Assembly: GCA_019096065.1 (NCBI GenBank) | Contig: JAGUCH010000007.1 | Span: 3,866,501-3,930,500, forward strand | Length of the DNA: 64,000 nucleotides | Source: Paracyclopina nana | Taxonomy: Eukaryota > Arthropoda > Copepoda > Cyclopoida > Cyclopettidae | Direction of reading: 5' to 3' | In this document: positions 33,001-44,150 of the stretch, piece after piece | Layout of the letters: each line of letters starts with the position of its first letter | Numbering within the stretch: position 1 is the first letter of the stretch | Position numbers and translations under genes: made by a program | The notes under the pieces: model-generated | Databases searched by the model: none | The model's input: only the letters and a program-made list of their open reading frames with translations | Told to the model about the DNA's origin: nothing

Positions 33001-35905
33001 ATGGTGACCGTGAAAACGATTTTGCCACTAGTAGTGGCCCTCAATGGGTTGGCAGCCATCAAGATCGATTTGCCTGTGGGATCCCTTAGGGGCAAAATCA
33101 ACGTAGCTACACCGAGTGGCAAAAAGTTTGCTTCTTTCACATCCATTCCATATGCTGAAGCTCCAGTGGGCAAATTGAGGTTCAAGGATCCAGTGGAAAA
33201 GTCCAAATGGGAGGATGTTTTGGATGCCACCAGAGCTCCTCCCAAATGCCCACAATTGCAAAGAGACAATCCGAGACAAATGCAAAATCCAGATAGTCAA
33301 ACGGGCGAGGAAGACTGCCTAGTTTTAAATGTCTACGTGCCATTGGATGACAATGGGAACTTCCTCAAGGACAATTTGCCAGTTATGCTCTGGGTGCACG
33401 GAGGAGCTTTTATTGTGGGAGATGGCGGACCCGATATGTACTCCCCGGATTACTTCATGTCCGAAAAGGATCATCCGGTCGTTTTAGTGACGCTCAATTA
33501 CAGGCTAGGTCTCCTGGGTTTCCTCAGTTTGGGCAATGACATCATTAGTGGCAATATGGGCTTGAAAGATCAAACCTTGGCCATGCGATGGGTTCAGCAT
33601 CACATTCGTAGCTTTGGTGGGGATCCAGATGCAGTGACCATTTTTGGCGAATCTGCCGGGGGAATTTCAATCATGGCTCATATTTTGAGCCCATGGTCAA
33701 AGGACTTGTTCCACAGGGCCATTGTGCAATCAGGGCCCACTGCAGACGCTAAAGTGCTTCATTTTTCCCATCCTCCCGAGCATTACGCACTCCAGGTGAT
33801 TGAGCACATGGAATTCGAGGAGCCCACTGAGGAATTGAGTGGGCAACAAATGCTAGATTTGCTACAAAAGGCGCCACTCAAAAAGCTTCTGCAACAAAAT
33901 GCCCTCTTTGAGAAGTTCATGTTTATGCATATCCCGTGGAAACCCATCGTGGACAAGTTTGCGGCCAAACCTTTCATCCCTGATGATCCCCAATTGTTGC
34001 TAAGTGAGGGCAGCTTCAATCATGTGCCTGTCATCGTGGGAGGCAATCAAGACGAGGGGACCATGTATATGGTCCAGTTTTTGGTGAATGACAAGCTTTT
34101 TGAGGAAGTGGCTCAAGATTTTGACACTTTGGGTCCAATGCTCTTTCTGGGCGTTGAGGAAGATGAGGTCACCGAGCAGGACTCAGCGACTGCTCAGATT
34201 TTCAAAAATGAGTACCTGGATGGCTTGCACACTAATTTCACTAAAGACAACTGGCAACGCATCTCAAAGATATTTACGGATGTCCTTTTCCTGGTGCCAA
34301 TCGATCTCCAAGCCAGACTTTTGCAAACTCAAATGGAGGCTCCCGTTTATTACTACAGATACAGGTAATTAGCAAACTTCAATGATTTGATTTCTCCATG
34401 TCATATTTCGCTAACAAAGCTTCACTCTCTGCTCTCAGCAGTTTCATTGGCCAGTTAACATATATTTATATCGAGTTAGGGATCATAAAGTAGGGCCATT
34501 ATAGAGCTGAGAGAGGATTTTAAAATGGGAAAACACGAGTAAAGCTTTACAAGCACGAGCCTGCGAGGACTGTAATTTCACAAGTGTTTTTCCATTTTAA
34601 AATCCGAGGTCAGCTTTTTAACACCCATATTTTATGTTCCCTAGCTCGGTATACACATTTTTATATTTTGTAATACGATTTCTGAGTGTTTTAATGAAGT
34701 TACCGGGCTGCCCCGTGACCTATATAAAATGCTTCTCGGTTTTCGTTGCTAAGTGAATATCACAGGCTCTCACATGCTAGCATCCTGTGGTTTCGGAGCT
34801 ATAAATTCGACCTTTAAAAATCTTTCCTACTGAAGTGATCCTATGGCACAATGGATTGAGCGCCGGGCTCTTAATTCGGCTGTTTGAGGTTCAAATCCCA
34901 GTCATTTCTTCAAATTCAAATTGCTTATAAAGAAATGTGATACAAAAGAGCCGAGTCGGATCGGTAAACTGAATTATAACACGTGGCAATCGTAATACAG
35001 CATATAAATTATTTAAAATCCCTCAAAATGCTTAGAAAGAATTAGGATATAAAAGAGCTGAGTCGGATCAGTAAACTGAATTATAACACGAGGAAATCAT
35101 ATAACAGTATATAATGGGGTGTTCACCTATGCCTAGTTTCCTTAAAATCTCACGGCATCCTTAAATGAAATGCCTAAGTTTTCGTACTTCTGATTAATCA
35201 AAACACTTCAAACTCATGTGACCAAAAGAGGTGGGAAAAGTGATTTACTTAAGGCTATCAAAAGTGAGAGAAAAAGATCAGTTCTAAAATAGGAGGCTTA
35301 AGAAAAACGCAATTATACGGAAGGAAAAAATTTCCTTTATAGATGAACACAGCATAAATATTATAACGTTTGGCTTAAATGTTCTATGTATGATTGGTAT
35401 AGTTATAAATGATTTAATTTGAATTTTCAGGCATAAAGGAGGCCTATCACTGCCCATGCTTTACAACTCGTACGAGAAAATATCTCAGCATGATTTTGGA
35501 GTGTGCCATGCGGATGACCTTTTTGTCATGTTCAGGCAAGAAGGTCTAGCTCACAAAAATGAAATTGCTCGAGTGCATGCTGATAACCTAATGATCAAGA
35601 AAATAATTGGTATGTGGACCTCTTTTGCTGCCAAAGGGCAACCTCATGATGATTGGCAGCCTCTCACCTCAGAAAAGCATCAATGGGCCATCTTGGACAC
35701 CAAACCATTGAAAATGAGCTGGGATGAGGATTTTGGCCAAAAAGTTGAATTTGTTCAAGCAATGCTTGAAGTGCTAGATGGCTATAAAGGAATGAAATTT
35801 GAAGATCATCCTGCTGTGAAGAAAATGATGGCTGACAAGAGTGATTTTGAAAGTAGCATTGATCTAGGATCAGAAGACACTGACAATTCTCATGATGAAC
35901 TTTAA
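33001..35905 (+). CDS. Type-B carboxylesterase with ER-retention signal
   Basis: Two exons, 33001-34364 and 35431-35905, join (AG|G) to 1839 nt, 612 aa. The N-terminus is a signal peptide. Esterase landmarks are all present: EDCLVLNVYVP, oxyanion-hole HGGAF, nucleophile motif GESAGG, a glutamate in GGNQDEGTMY and the catalytic histidine in FGVCHADDLF, so the Ser-Glu-His triad is complete. The chain ends in HDEL, a classical ER-lumen retrieval signal. It is therefore probably an ER carboxylesterase hydrolysing lipid or xenobiotic esters rather than a secreted juvenile-hormone esterase; the substrate cannot be read. The 1.07 kb intron contains a hairpin and a tRNA-like sequence. AATAAA lies at about 35944. 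Confidence 0.93.
34515..34605. repeat. Inverted repeat, 22-bp arms
   Basis: The left arm GGATTTTAAAATGGGAAAAC.. (34515-34536) pairs with the right arm at 34584-34605 with one mismatch, around a 47-base loop. It could be a hairpin or the ends of a small foldback element. Confidence 0.6.
34837..34909 (+). pseudogene. Decayed tRNA-Lys(CUU)-like sequence, possible SINE head
   Basis: A-box-like TATGGCACAATGG and B-box-like GGTTCAAATCC are present at tRNA spacing. The anticodon arm CCGGG-CTCTTAA-TTCGG pairs fully with G-U pairs, giving anticodon CTT. The acceptor and T stems pair poorly, so it is unlikely to be a working tRNA. It is followed by a repeated tail, which suits a tRNA-derived SINE. Confidence 0.5.
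34939..35116 (+). repeat. Tandem repeat, period 107 bp
   Basis: The unit GATAYAAAAGAGCYGAGTCG... occurs at 34939 and again at 35046 with about 85-90% similarity over roughly 70 bp (both contain aaactgaattataacacg). It lies directly behind the tRNA-like sequence. Confidence 0.7.
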
Positions 35906-36569
35906 AACTTAAAAAACTCAAATTTCAGCATTTTCTTTATACAAAATAAACTGCTGTCAACTTGGGTGTGTTTGTGCTCAAATTATATTTTTCGTTGCAT
36001 TATTGCATGGAAATCAAGTGCTAACTTCCATCTCAACACAGAGGGAAATGTTATCATTCACATATGGTGCGCACATTATGAACATAAAACTAAGGCTTGC
36101 GCGCAGATGACAATTTCCCCCTCTCCAAAGCATCCCAGTGATCCCACTAAGCGCACGGATCGAAAATAGTACAATCCTTGCTTTATCAAAGTACATTCAA
36201 CTCTGAAATCATTTATTATCTTAGAGTGTCTTTAATTCATAATACTAAGCATATTAAAACAATTAAAATTTCATCTTAATATGGTCTAAATATTTAAAAA
36301 GTCTATCATTTGAATAAGGATTTAAAATTTCGGTTTTGCCTTAAAATGTGTGAACGCACAGTCTATTTTGGTAGTCTCAGTTTCCCGAAACTTGATTTTC
36401 TCTTTGCTTCGTCTTCGTGACAGATGACAAGGGCCTGTCTGCTCAGCTTTAGCGTTTGTTTTCATCCCATTTGAGACGAGTTGAGATGACGACTGCAAAA
36501 ACGAGTTGACTCTGAGTGTGAAACTATTCGGGTCAGTTGGCAAAAAGTAATCCTTGCTGAAACATCATC
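35906..36569. other. Intergenic, no gene seen
   Basis: 664 bp between the esterase and PLOD, both on the plus strand. It contains the esterase poly(A) signal near 35944. No convincing ORF or promoter motif. Confidence 0.5.
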
Positions 36570-39500
36570 ATGGCTGCTTTAGCCAGCTTTGGAGCCATTT
36601 TCGTCATGTTACTCTACTTGAGTCTTGATCAGCAAATCTTGGTCCTTGCCCAAGAAGCTGACAAAGAAGGTATTTTTAATGTTCACAAAATGTCATCCAC
36701 TTTTGACAACACATCTAGCATCTGCTCATTCAAGTTTGATATATTTGAAATAACTTCCTAGTTGAACCTGTTAAGCTTGAACTTGTCAAAGTGCATTAAT
36801 CTTTTAATCCCACATCACCATTATACATGGTAGGTGGTCAACAAGGCTTGTGTCAAGTCTTTCAATATGGCTTGGAAAAAAGTTTTATTTGGCAAAAATG
36901 CACTTAGCAAACTAGTATAGAAAAGTTGTACTTGAAATAATCTTGCATCACTTTTAATCCTTAAAATTATATACATTGCCTATAGAGCCATGAAACAATA
37001 TTTTTACAAGTGCTTATTTGCTATTGATGATATTAAAAATTAAATTGATGGTGTACAAATCTTTTTTTACCTTTTTTTCTGTTGCATCATTTAAGAAAAT
37101 TAACCTTTTACAGAACTGCTACTCATCACAGTTGCCACGAAAGAAACTGATGGCTTCAAACGTTACTTGCGTTCTGCTAAATTGCACAACCTAAATGGCA
37201 AGGTAAATCAGAGTTTTCCAGGAGATGATCATGTCGCACTTTTTACGCAACTTTCCCTTAAGGTCTTAGGCATGGGCGAAGAGTGGAAGGGTGGCGATGA
37301 CATGGCCAACAAACCTGGTGGTGGTTATAAAGTCAACCTCCTCAAAGCTGATATTGAACAATACAAAGACAGAGATGATCTCATCCTCATGTTCACTGAC
37401 AGCTACGATGTCGTTCTGCTTGGGGAGCCTAAAGAAATCCTTGATGCTTTCAAAAGCTTTGAAGCCAATGTCGTTTTCGGCGCTGAAGGCTTTTGCTGGC
37501 CAGACCCATCCTTGGGTGACAAGTATCCCGAAATTGAGGCTGGCAAAAAGTACCTCAATTCGGGAGGTTTCATTGGATATGCCAAAGATATTTATGCCAT
37601 TGTAACTTACAAAGACTTGGCTGACAAAGATGATGACCAGCTTTACTACACCACCGTATTCCTTGATGAAAAGTTCAGAGAAGAGCACAAGATCAAGCTG
37701 GACCACAAGTCGAAAATCTTTCAAAACCTCAATGGGGCCACCTCTGACGTTGAGCTGGTTTTTGAGGACTCCTACCCAATATTCATGAATACAATGTATG
37801 ACACAAAGCCCTTGGTGCTTCATGGAAATGGCCCATCCAAACGGATCTTAAACTCACTTACAAATTACGTGCCCAAAGCTTGGAATCATGAAGATCATTG
37901 CACTTCTTGTTGGGAAAATACAATGGCCTTTGAAGACCTCACCGAAGTCCCTCACGTTGTCATTGCAATTTTCATTCAGAAGCCAACTCCTTTCATTGAG
38001 GAGTTCTTCGCTAAGGTCTCCCAATTGGACTTTGACAAAGACAAGATCAACCTGTTTGTATACAACAATGCTGAATATCACGTGAAAGATGTTGAGGCTT
38101 TCATCAAGGCTGAGCAATCCAAGTACAAATCAGTGGAAGTCGTTGGTCCATCTGACAACATGAAAGAGTGGCATGCTAGGAACAAGGGAGTCTCCTTGTG
38201 TCAGGACTTGAAATGTGACTACTACTTCAGCATCGATGCTGATGCTCATATTGATAACTCGCAGACGCTCAAGCTACTCATAGAGCAAAATAGGAACGTT
38301 ATAGCTCCGTTTCTGATCCGCCCTTACAAAGCATGGTCCAATTTTTGGGGAGCTCTGACTTCAGAAGGTTTGGGATATATTTGCCATCTTAATTCTTGGT
38401 GATCAAAACTCTAAGTTGTGATTTCTAGGTTACTATGCAAGATCTGCTGATTATATGGATATTGTACAAGGAGAGCGGAGAGGCCTTTGGAATGTGCCAT
38501 ACATATCTGGAGCATATTTGATCAAGGGAGAGCTAGTCAACCATGAAGACGAGAAATTGAGGCCAAGCTTTGTGCACAAGCTTTTGGATGCCGACATGGC
38601 CTTTTGTGCCAACCTGAGAGAAAATGACGTCTTTTTCTACGTATCCAACAGAGCAGTCTTTGGGCACTTGGTGGATGCAGACGAATTCAGCACCCAGCAC
38701 TTGCATAATGAGCTATGGGAAATTTCTCGTAACAGGTGGGATTGGGAGAAGCGTTACCTCCATGTCAACTATAGCCAAAGCTTTGAGGAAACCTTTGAGC
38801 CATCTCAGCCCTGTCCGGATGTCTACTGGTTCCCCATAGTGTCTGATCGTTTTGCTGACGAGCTCGTCGCAGAAATGGAGCATTTTGGCCAATGGTCAAA
38901 TGGAGACAACTCTGTAAGTACTTTTATGAGACCTATAGAAAAAAATCATTAAGACTTGATACACACATCATCCAGGATCCAAGGTTAAATGGTGGATACG
39001 AAAATGTACCCACACGAGATATTCATATGAATCAAATCGGTTTTGAGGTTGAATGGCTACTCTTTCTGGACAAATACGTTCGTCCAGTGCAAGAGTTGGC
39101 CTTTCAAGGCTACTTGCACAGCGTAAGGCTGCTTGAGACTTGCGTGCTTTGCCTAACTAGTGTGTGTTCCCCATATTTAACATGCATGCTTTTGTGTTGT
39201 GTTTTGCTTGCACTTTTTTCTGCTTGATTTGTCACATAGGATGCTCGTATTGAGGGAGGCTACGAAGCAGTGCCCACCAGGGACATCCACATGAAGCAGA
39301 TTGGCATGGAGGATGAATGGCTTCAATTTCTCGAGACCTATGTCATGCCTGTCCAAGAAATTGTCTTCACGGGCTACGCATCTGATGTATGTGTTTTCAT
39401 GTTATGCTTGCTAGTATTTTACAATGATAATACTTCATTTGAAATATTTAATGGTACTCGTTTTAAATATCTGACTTGACGTTTCAGCCTCCAAGAGCGA

Positions 39501-39772
39501 TCATGAATTTCGTGGTGAGATACAGACCAGATGAGCAGCCAAGCTTGAGGCCTCACCATGACAGCTCCACCTATACCATCAACATTGCATTGAATCATGC
39601 TGGCATCGATTTTGAGGGTGGCGGCTGCAGATTCATTCGCTACAATTGCTCTATCAAGGCTACTCGCAAAGGCTGGATGCTTATTCATCCCGGAAGGCTG
39701 ACTCATTACCACGAGGGCCTTACTGTCACCAAAGGAACTAGATATATTATGATTTCATTCGTCGACCCCTAG
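36570..39772 (+). CDS. PLOD: Procollagen-lysine 2-oxoglutarate 5-dioxygenase (lysyl hydroxylase)
   Basis: This ER-lumen enzyme hydroxylates collagen lysines and, in this family, can glycosylate them. Exons: 36570-36669 (signal peptide), 37114-37202, 37263-38367, 38429-38913, then either 38976-39122 or 39240-39386, then 39488-39772. With one version of the fifth exon the CDS is 2211 nt, 736 aa; human PLOD1 is 727 aa. The glycosyltransferase region has [12 protein letters not shown] and [10 protein letters not shown]; the middle has [13 protein letters not shown]. The C-terminal dioxygenase has the iron ligands in [11 protein letters not shown] and GRLTHYHEG, and ends in FVDP as in relatives. 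Two neighbouring exons of equal length and phase encode the same segment. The 60-nt intron 37203-37262 is open in frame, so its retention would add 20 residues. Intron 36670-37113 shows nothing else. Confidence 0.95.
38976..39122 (+). CDS. PLOD: PLOD alternative exon, version A
   Basis: 147 nt, phase 0 at both ends (acceptor ATCCAG|GAT, donor CAC AGC|GTAAGG). It encodes 49 residues including [18 protein letters not shown]. It matches the segment just before the dioxygenase core in other lysyl hydroxylases and is about 65% identical in protein to version B. Confidence 0.85.
39240..39386 (+). CDS. PLOD: PLOD alternative exon, version B
   Basis: 147 nt, phase 0 at both ends (acceptor CACATAG|GAT, donor TCT GAT|GTATGT). 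It encodes the equivalent of version A, including [18 protein letters not shown]. The DIHM motif and most aromatic positions are kept, so both copies look functional. Confidence 0.85.
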
Positions 39773-40110
39773 ATATTCAAATGGTCCCTGGAATTCTTGC
39801 CATAATTAGGCCTTTTGCAACTCTACAATTTGCTAGTCTTCTTGCTATTTTACTGTCACTGTAAATAAATTACTTTTTTAAGCCATTAGTTCCTCCTGTC
39901 TTTTTCATATAGAGTCTATTTCGAGTTAAGATCTAAAAGCAAATCGAAAAAAGAAAACATTCATAGCAGGTTAAAACACTCAGATCATGCGTTGTTGAAT
40001 TAATTGTCGAGAGTTCAATTATTTGAAGTGTATACATTGTACAAGTTTTGCAATAATAATCATAGTGCAGCAGTATTGTGGCTGTTGGAAATGCATGGGT
40101 AGGCCAGCAT
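39773..40110. other. Gap between convergent PLOD and ZMYND11
   Basis: 338 bp between the two stop codons. It contains the PLOD poly(A) signal (AATAAA near 39863). Nothing else seen. Confidence 0.5.
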
Positions 40111-42563
40111 CTACTTCTTCCTTCGACACATTCGCTTGTGCTCACGATGCCAGTGCTCTTGCTGACATTCAAGAGTGCAGTATGCGGTATTCCAACAACA
40201 CCAATATATGGCTTCTGCCTCGCAATTGTAACACTGCAAAAAGAACGTGATTACTCTCCTCCGTTCATTAGTTGAATCACCTGTAAACCTTACCCATTGC
40301 TTTTTCTTCAACTCGGAGATCTCTTGTTTGTGTCTTTCGTTCATCTGCTCGATTTCTGTAGCATGATCAGCTTTCACTCGTTCGATGTCTCTTTCTAGGC
40401 TTCGGGTGGCGACATTGACCGCACGTTTCTTCTCTTGGTCTTTTTCCATTTCAATCTCGGCACGAATCTGAAAGGAATGGAATGAGCAAGTTCATTTAAG
40501 GTAAACATAAAAATGAATACTTTGTCTTTATGAGCTCTGAGCTCCTCCTTTGAGATTTTCGATGAGACCGAAATAAGATCCTTGAGGAGTCTGAGAGGGG
40601 TTTGAACTGAAATACTGGCAACATCAGGCTCTTGGCTCGAGGAGGAAACCATGTTCTCCTCGAATCCGTTCGTTTCTACATCCTTCTTCTTTTTGGGGCG
40701 TCCAGGACGTTTCTTCTTTGGTGGAGAAGCATCCAACGCGGGCGCGGTACTTGTCTGCGATTGCATCGTTTGAGAGTATATTTTGCTAGAGCCATCCTCC
40801 TCTTCCAAGGCTGATTTGATCTGCTCCAATTCCTCGTCGTCGGCCACGTCGGGATTGTCATCGTTTTCGTTGTCAGAGTCCTCGAGGGATGACGTGAAAT
40901 TCTTCAACTCATCAGTAGTGAAAGGGTCGCCAAATGGATCTTTGAGGAAGTCAGGAAGATTAGCTTTTACTTTCGTCACAAAGGCTTGATGCTTGCTCAG
41001 TTCTTGCGTAGCTTTGTTCCACAGAGCAGTTCTCTTTACCTGAAGAAAAACGTTCTTAGTTAGCTCAAGACTTTTCATAAATCTAATAATTTACTTGAAG
41101 GGAATGAACGTTGACTGTGATTGGACGGATATTCTGTTTGTCTACTAGGGCTCTTTGGTGGTACCCACCAAAAAATCGAACATCGTAAGAGCCTCCGTCA
41201 GCCTTTTCCGGGCCTATGATCCGAATGACTTTGGCTGGCCAAAAAGGCATCCCTTTTTGCCTGGCATACACCTGCAATTGTTGGTTAGTTCAAAAAATCA
41301 TGCCTGACAAGTGTAACCAAATAATATTACTAATTCATGGAATGGTCGACAAGGCTTGCAAAACCAATATTTAGCGGGCTTTTCAGTCGCATGCCTGTAA
41401 CAATCGCGACACTGGGCTATTTCCTTGAGGTCATAGGTGCAATCTCGGAACATTTGGCGAGCCAGGTCAGCCATGTTGCTATGACCTCCGTGGTAAATTA
41501 CTGTGTTGTGCACAATAAGCAATGCATCTGCGCGAAACTCTTCAACAATCCGATACTGCAAACAAAAAGTCGATAAAGTCGAGTTTTGTAACAGCAAAAG
41601 GCAGTAAATCATTTTTACGCACCTGATTCGATACACATTTGTGCTCCATCATGTCAAAGTCCATAGGCTCCTTCAGTAAAAACTTGGCCCTCCATCGATC
41701 GTCTTCGGGCTCTAAAGGAACTGAGAGAAACCTCATTTATCGTGCTTGTAGAACTGAAACTAACGAACATACCAGCAGCCTTCTTATCCGGGTTTGGAGT
41801 CAAGGGATCAGAAATCTCATCTTTGGCCATTGGTTTCTCAGGGGTGTCGAACGAGTTCCTCGCCGAAGCTGGAGCTTCTCGTGCAAGCAAATTGCCAGGC
41901 ATCTTTTCACGCAGCTTTTTCACGCACAATTCCAGCAAATGATTCAGATCTTTCCTCTCTCTCTTGTTGATCGTAGCTTCAGGGACTTTTTGAAGGATTT
42001 TACAAATATTGCAGAAGAAGTCGTTGACCTCTGATAAAGGCTCTTTGAGACACGACTCGTGGTACACTCGGTGACATCCAGTGCAGAGCACAACTTCACC
42101 GCCGTTGTGGCAATGAAAGCAATACCAATCATGCCTCTCTTTTGGCAACATGTCATGCGTGGGCAGCCTGTAGGCCTTTTCTTCGACTCCATTTTTGTTT
42201 CCTTTAGTCCCGACTTTCGTCTCAAGCTTGATCAAATTGTCGTCAACAGCGAGGTCAAGCAAACGTTGGGTTGCATCTTTGGCTAATCCATGGTGTCTTG
42301 TCATGTACCTAAAAAAGTGGTATTAAGTGGGGCCATTTTTCGATGCGAGAGGGGCGCAAAGTAAAATTCGTAATGCTTTGAGCTTACCTTGCCATACGAG
42401 GAATAGCTGGAATCTGTTTTTGAGCCCTGACGGCCCTGATGGCGTCCCAAAGATGCTGGGCTCGCAGAGAGTCCGAATTTCGCCTCACCTCACGAACTAT
42501 GCGAGATTCGACGGCTAATGCATCGGCCGAGACCGTTGCAGTCGTAAAGGTTGCGATCATCAT
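40111..42563 (-). CDS. ZMYND11: Zinc finger MYND domain protein 11 (BS69-type chromatin reader)
   Basis: This transcriptional co-repressor reads methylated histone tails in gene bodies. Eight exons on the minus strand (42388-42563, 41773-42308, 41623-41720, 41331-41555, 41095-41271, 40521-41039, 40294-40467, 40111-40233) give 2028 nt, 675 aa, against about 602 in human. Domain order matches the family. An N-terminal winged-helix-like region has [19 protein letters not shown]. The PHD finger is [17 protein letters not shown]; the bromodomain includes [18 protein letters not shown]. The PWWP domain has [12 protein letters not shown] and [14 protein letters not shown] coiled coil and the C-terminal MYND finger ([19 protein letters not shown]) follow. 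The start is the first ATG after an in-frame stop. Divergent from mtTFB2. Confidence 0.95.
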
Positions 42564-42926
42564 CGTCCGCCTTGATCAAGGGTCACTTCATAATAAAATA
42601 TTTCACTTTGAATCGGACAAAAGAATTTATTTATTTTTTGTTTGCCACAGGCGAGACGATTGCCCTGCGCGCGTCGTCTGCTTTATTCACTGTTGATATG
42701 TCAACATAGATCGTTTTCTGCCAAATCGTTATAAAAAACGCCAGTTTGTTGATATCACTTTGTCGAAAAAGTTTTGTTTATTGTTACGCTAGAGCAAAAG
42801 CGCGTTACCGGAAAAAGAGTAGCTATACTTGCTCAGCATCTGTTTTTGATTAATTATTTTTCATCGAATGTTTCCAGATGTGAATAAACTCAAAGTATAT
42901 GTGTTGTTAAATTAAATTGGTGCAAA
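42564..42926. other. Shared intergenic region, ZMYND11 / mtTFB2
   Basis: 363 bp between two divergent starts; probably a two-way promoter. No clear TATA box in register. Confidence 0.5.
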
Positions 42927-44150
42927 ATGGTGATGCTTCAATCTAGAAGCTTTAATATTATGAAGTTGGCTACTAGAACCCATTCAGCAATGAACACGCA
43001 ATGCTTTGAGAAAATCATGGAAGTAAATCCCGAGGACGCTTTCTTGCTGCTTAATACCACAAAGTTAGATGACCCGAAAGAATCTTTATATGCTCATTCG
43101 CTGAAGTACCGGACACACTACGTGGGCAAAAGGTTCATTTTTGACCCCGACGTAGCCAGTGATATTTGCAGTGTTATCAAGGCAAATTCAGAAGGAGACT
43201 CTTCGACGCCATTGATCGAGGCTGATGGTGGCCTGTACCTGATTGCCAGGAAGTTTCGGCAAGTGTCTGATAGACCTCTCGTGATATTCGACAGAGACCC
43301 TGAGTTTTCTCAGCTCCATTCCAAGCTGCTCAGCGGCATCAACGATTTGACCATCGAAAATATCAACTACGTCCAGCTTCAAGCTATGTCAATGAAAGAA
43401 AAGGAATTGTACGACTCCACATTCACACACGTTTCCAGCAAGTACCGAAACGGATGGAATAATCCAACACCCGGATTTACTCTGTTCGCCTCACTACCTC
43501 ATCAGTTCATTCCCTATCTAGCTATGAAAGCTCTCTACTCTTGGGATCATATGATGAAGAGGCATCCTCTTAATGATTGCCAAGACTTGAGGCCAGAATA
43601 CTTTTTTATTATTCCCTCCAGAACGGCAATCAGTCTTAAGTGGTATGAAAACTCATGCACGATGCCATTCTATGCGTTGTTTAGAACGCTATTTGACTAC
43701 CAATTCCTCAACAAATACCCTTACACTGCATTCTTGCCGTGGCATACTGGTACAGTAAAGTCAGGCAGGTCCCGAATGGGAAAACTCATATATGAGGAAA
43801 GGGACTTGGTATATTTGATGAGGGCTAGGCCCAAAGAAGACATCGGACTGACACCAGACACACTTGACGGCTTCAGGGCGGTAGACCTGCTGCAATGGCT
43901 CAGTATGCTTAAAAATCGAAAGGTTGAGCGAGGATACTTAATACCCAATTTGGAGAAGTTTCTTCCTGGCGTTGGATTCGACTTGATTAAGGACGGAGGC
44001 GTGAAACTGAGTCAAAAAAGCTTCTCTATACCTTCATCCAAAATTATCCCATTGTTCAACATCTTACGGAGGCAGAGTGACTATGAGTCTTCAAGTTTTG
44101 TCACTTATGCAAGAGCTGTTAATGATTTGAATGAGCTGAAATTAGCCTAG
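42927..44150 (+). CDS. mtTFB2: Mitochondrial transcription factor B2 (rRNA-dimethylase-like)
   Basis: A single-exon 407-aa protein. The basic, low-acid N-terminus suits a mitochondrial targeting peptide. It matches the insect mtTFB2 family: GKRFIFDPDVASDICSVI, a degenerate SAM-binding loop (PLIEADGGLYLIARKF where true dimethylases have E.GPG), and the C-terminal stretch LFDYQFLNKYPYTAFLPW followed by a YLMRARPK segment. The protein helps mitochondrial RNA polymerase melt promoters. The altered SAM loop fits the weak or absent methylation activity known for B2 members. AATAAA near 44214. Homology is remote, so I am less sure than for its neighbours. Confidence 0.75.
   Translation: MVMLQSRSFNIMKLATRTHSAMNTQCFEKIMEVNPEDAFLLLNTTKLDDPKESLYAHSLKYRTHYVGKRFIFDPDVASDICSVIKANSEGDSSTPLIEADGGLYLIARKFRQVSDRPLVIFDRDPEFSQLHSKLLSGINDLTIENINYVQLQAMSMKEKELYDSTFTHVSSKYRNGWNNPTPGFTLFASLPHQFIPYLAMKALYSWDHMMKRHPLNDCQDLRPEYFFIIPSRTAISLKWYENSCTMPFYALFRTLFDYQFLNKYPYTAFLPWHTGTVKSGRSRMGKLIYEERDLVYLMRARPKEDIGLTPDTLDGFRAVDLLQWLSMLKNRKVERGYLIPNLEKFLPGVGFDLIKDGGVKLSQKSFSIPSSKIIPLFNILRRQSDYESSSFVTYARAVNDLNELKLA

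Larger units (their letters stand above)
34365..35430. other. Esterase intron
   Basis: A 1066-bp intron holding a 22-bp-arm inverted repeat (34515-34605), a decayed tRNA-like sequence (34837-34909) and a 107-bp tandem repeat (34939-35116). These suggest a cluster of small mobile-element remains. Confidence 0.6.

Noticed and set aside
34837-34909. A working tRNA-Lys gene
   Set aside because: Acceptor and T stems do not pair well; kept only as a tRNA-like relic.
36570-36761. A short stand-alone 63-aa gene
   Set aside because: The first 100 nt are the PLOD signal-peptide exon; the rest is intron after a GTATTT donor.
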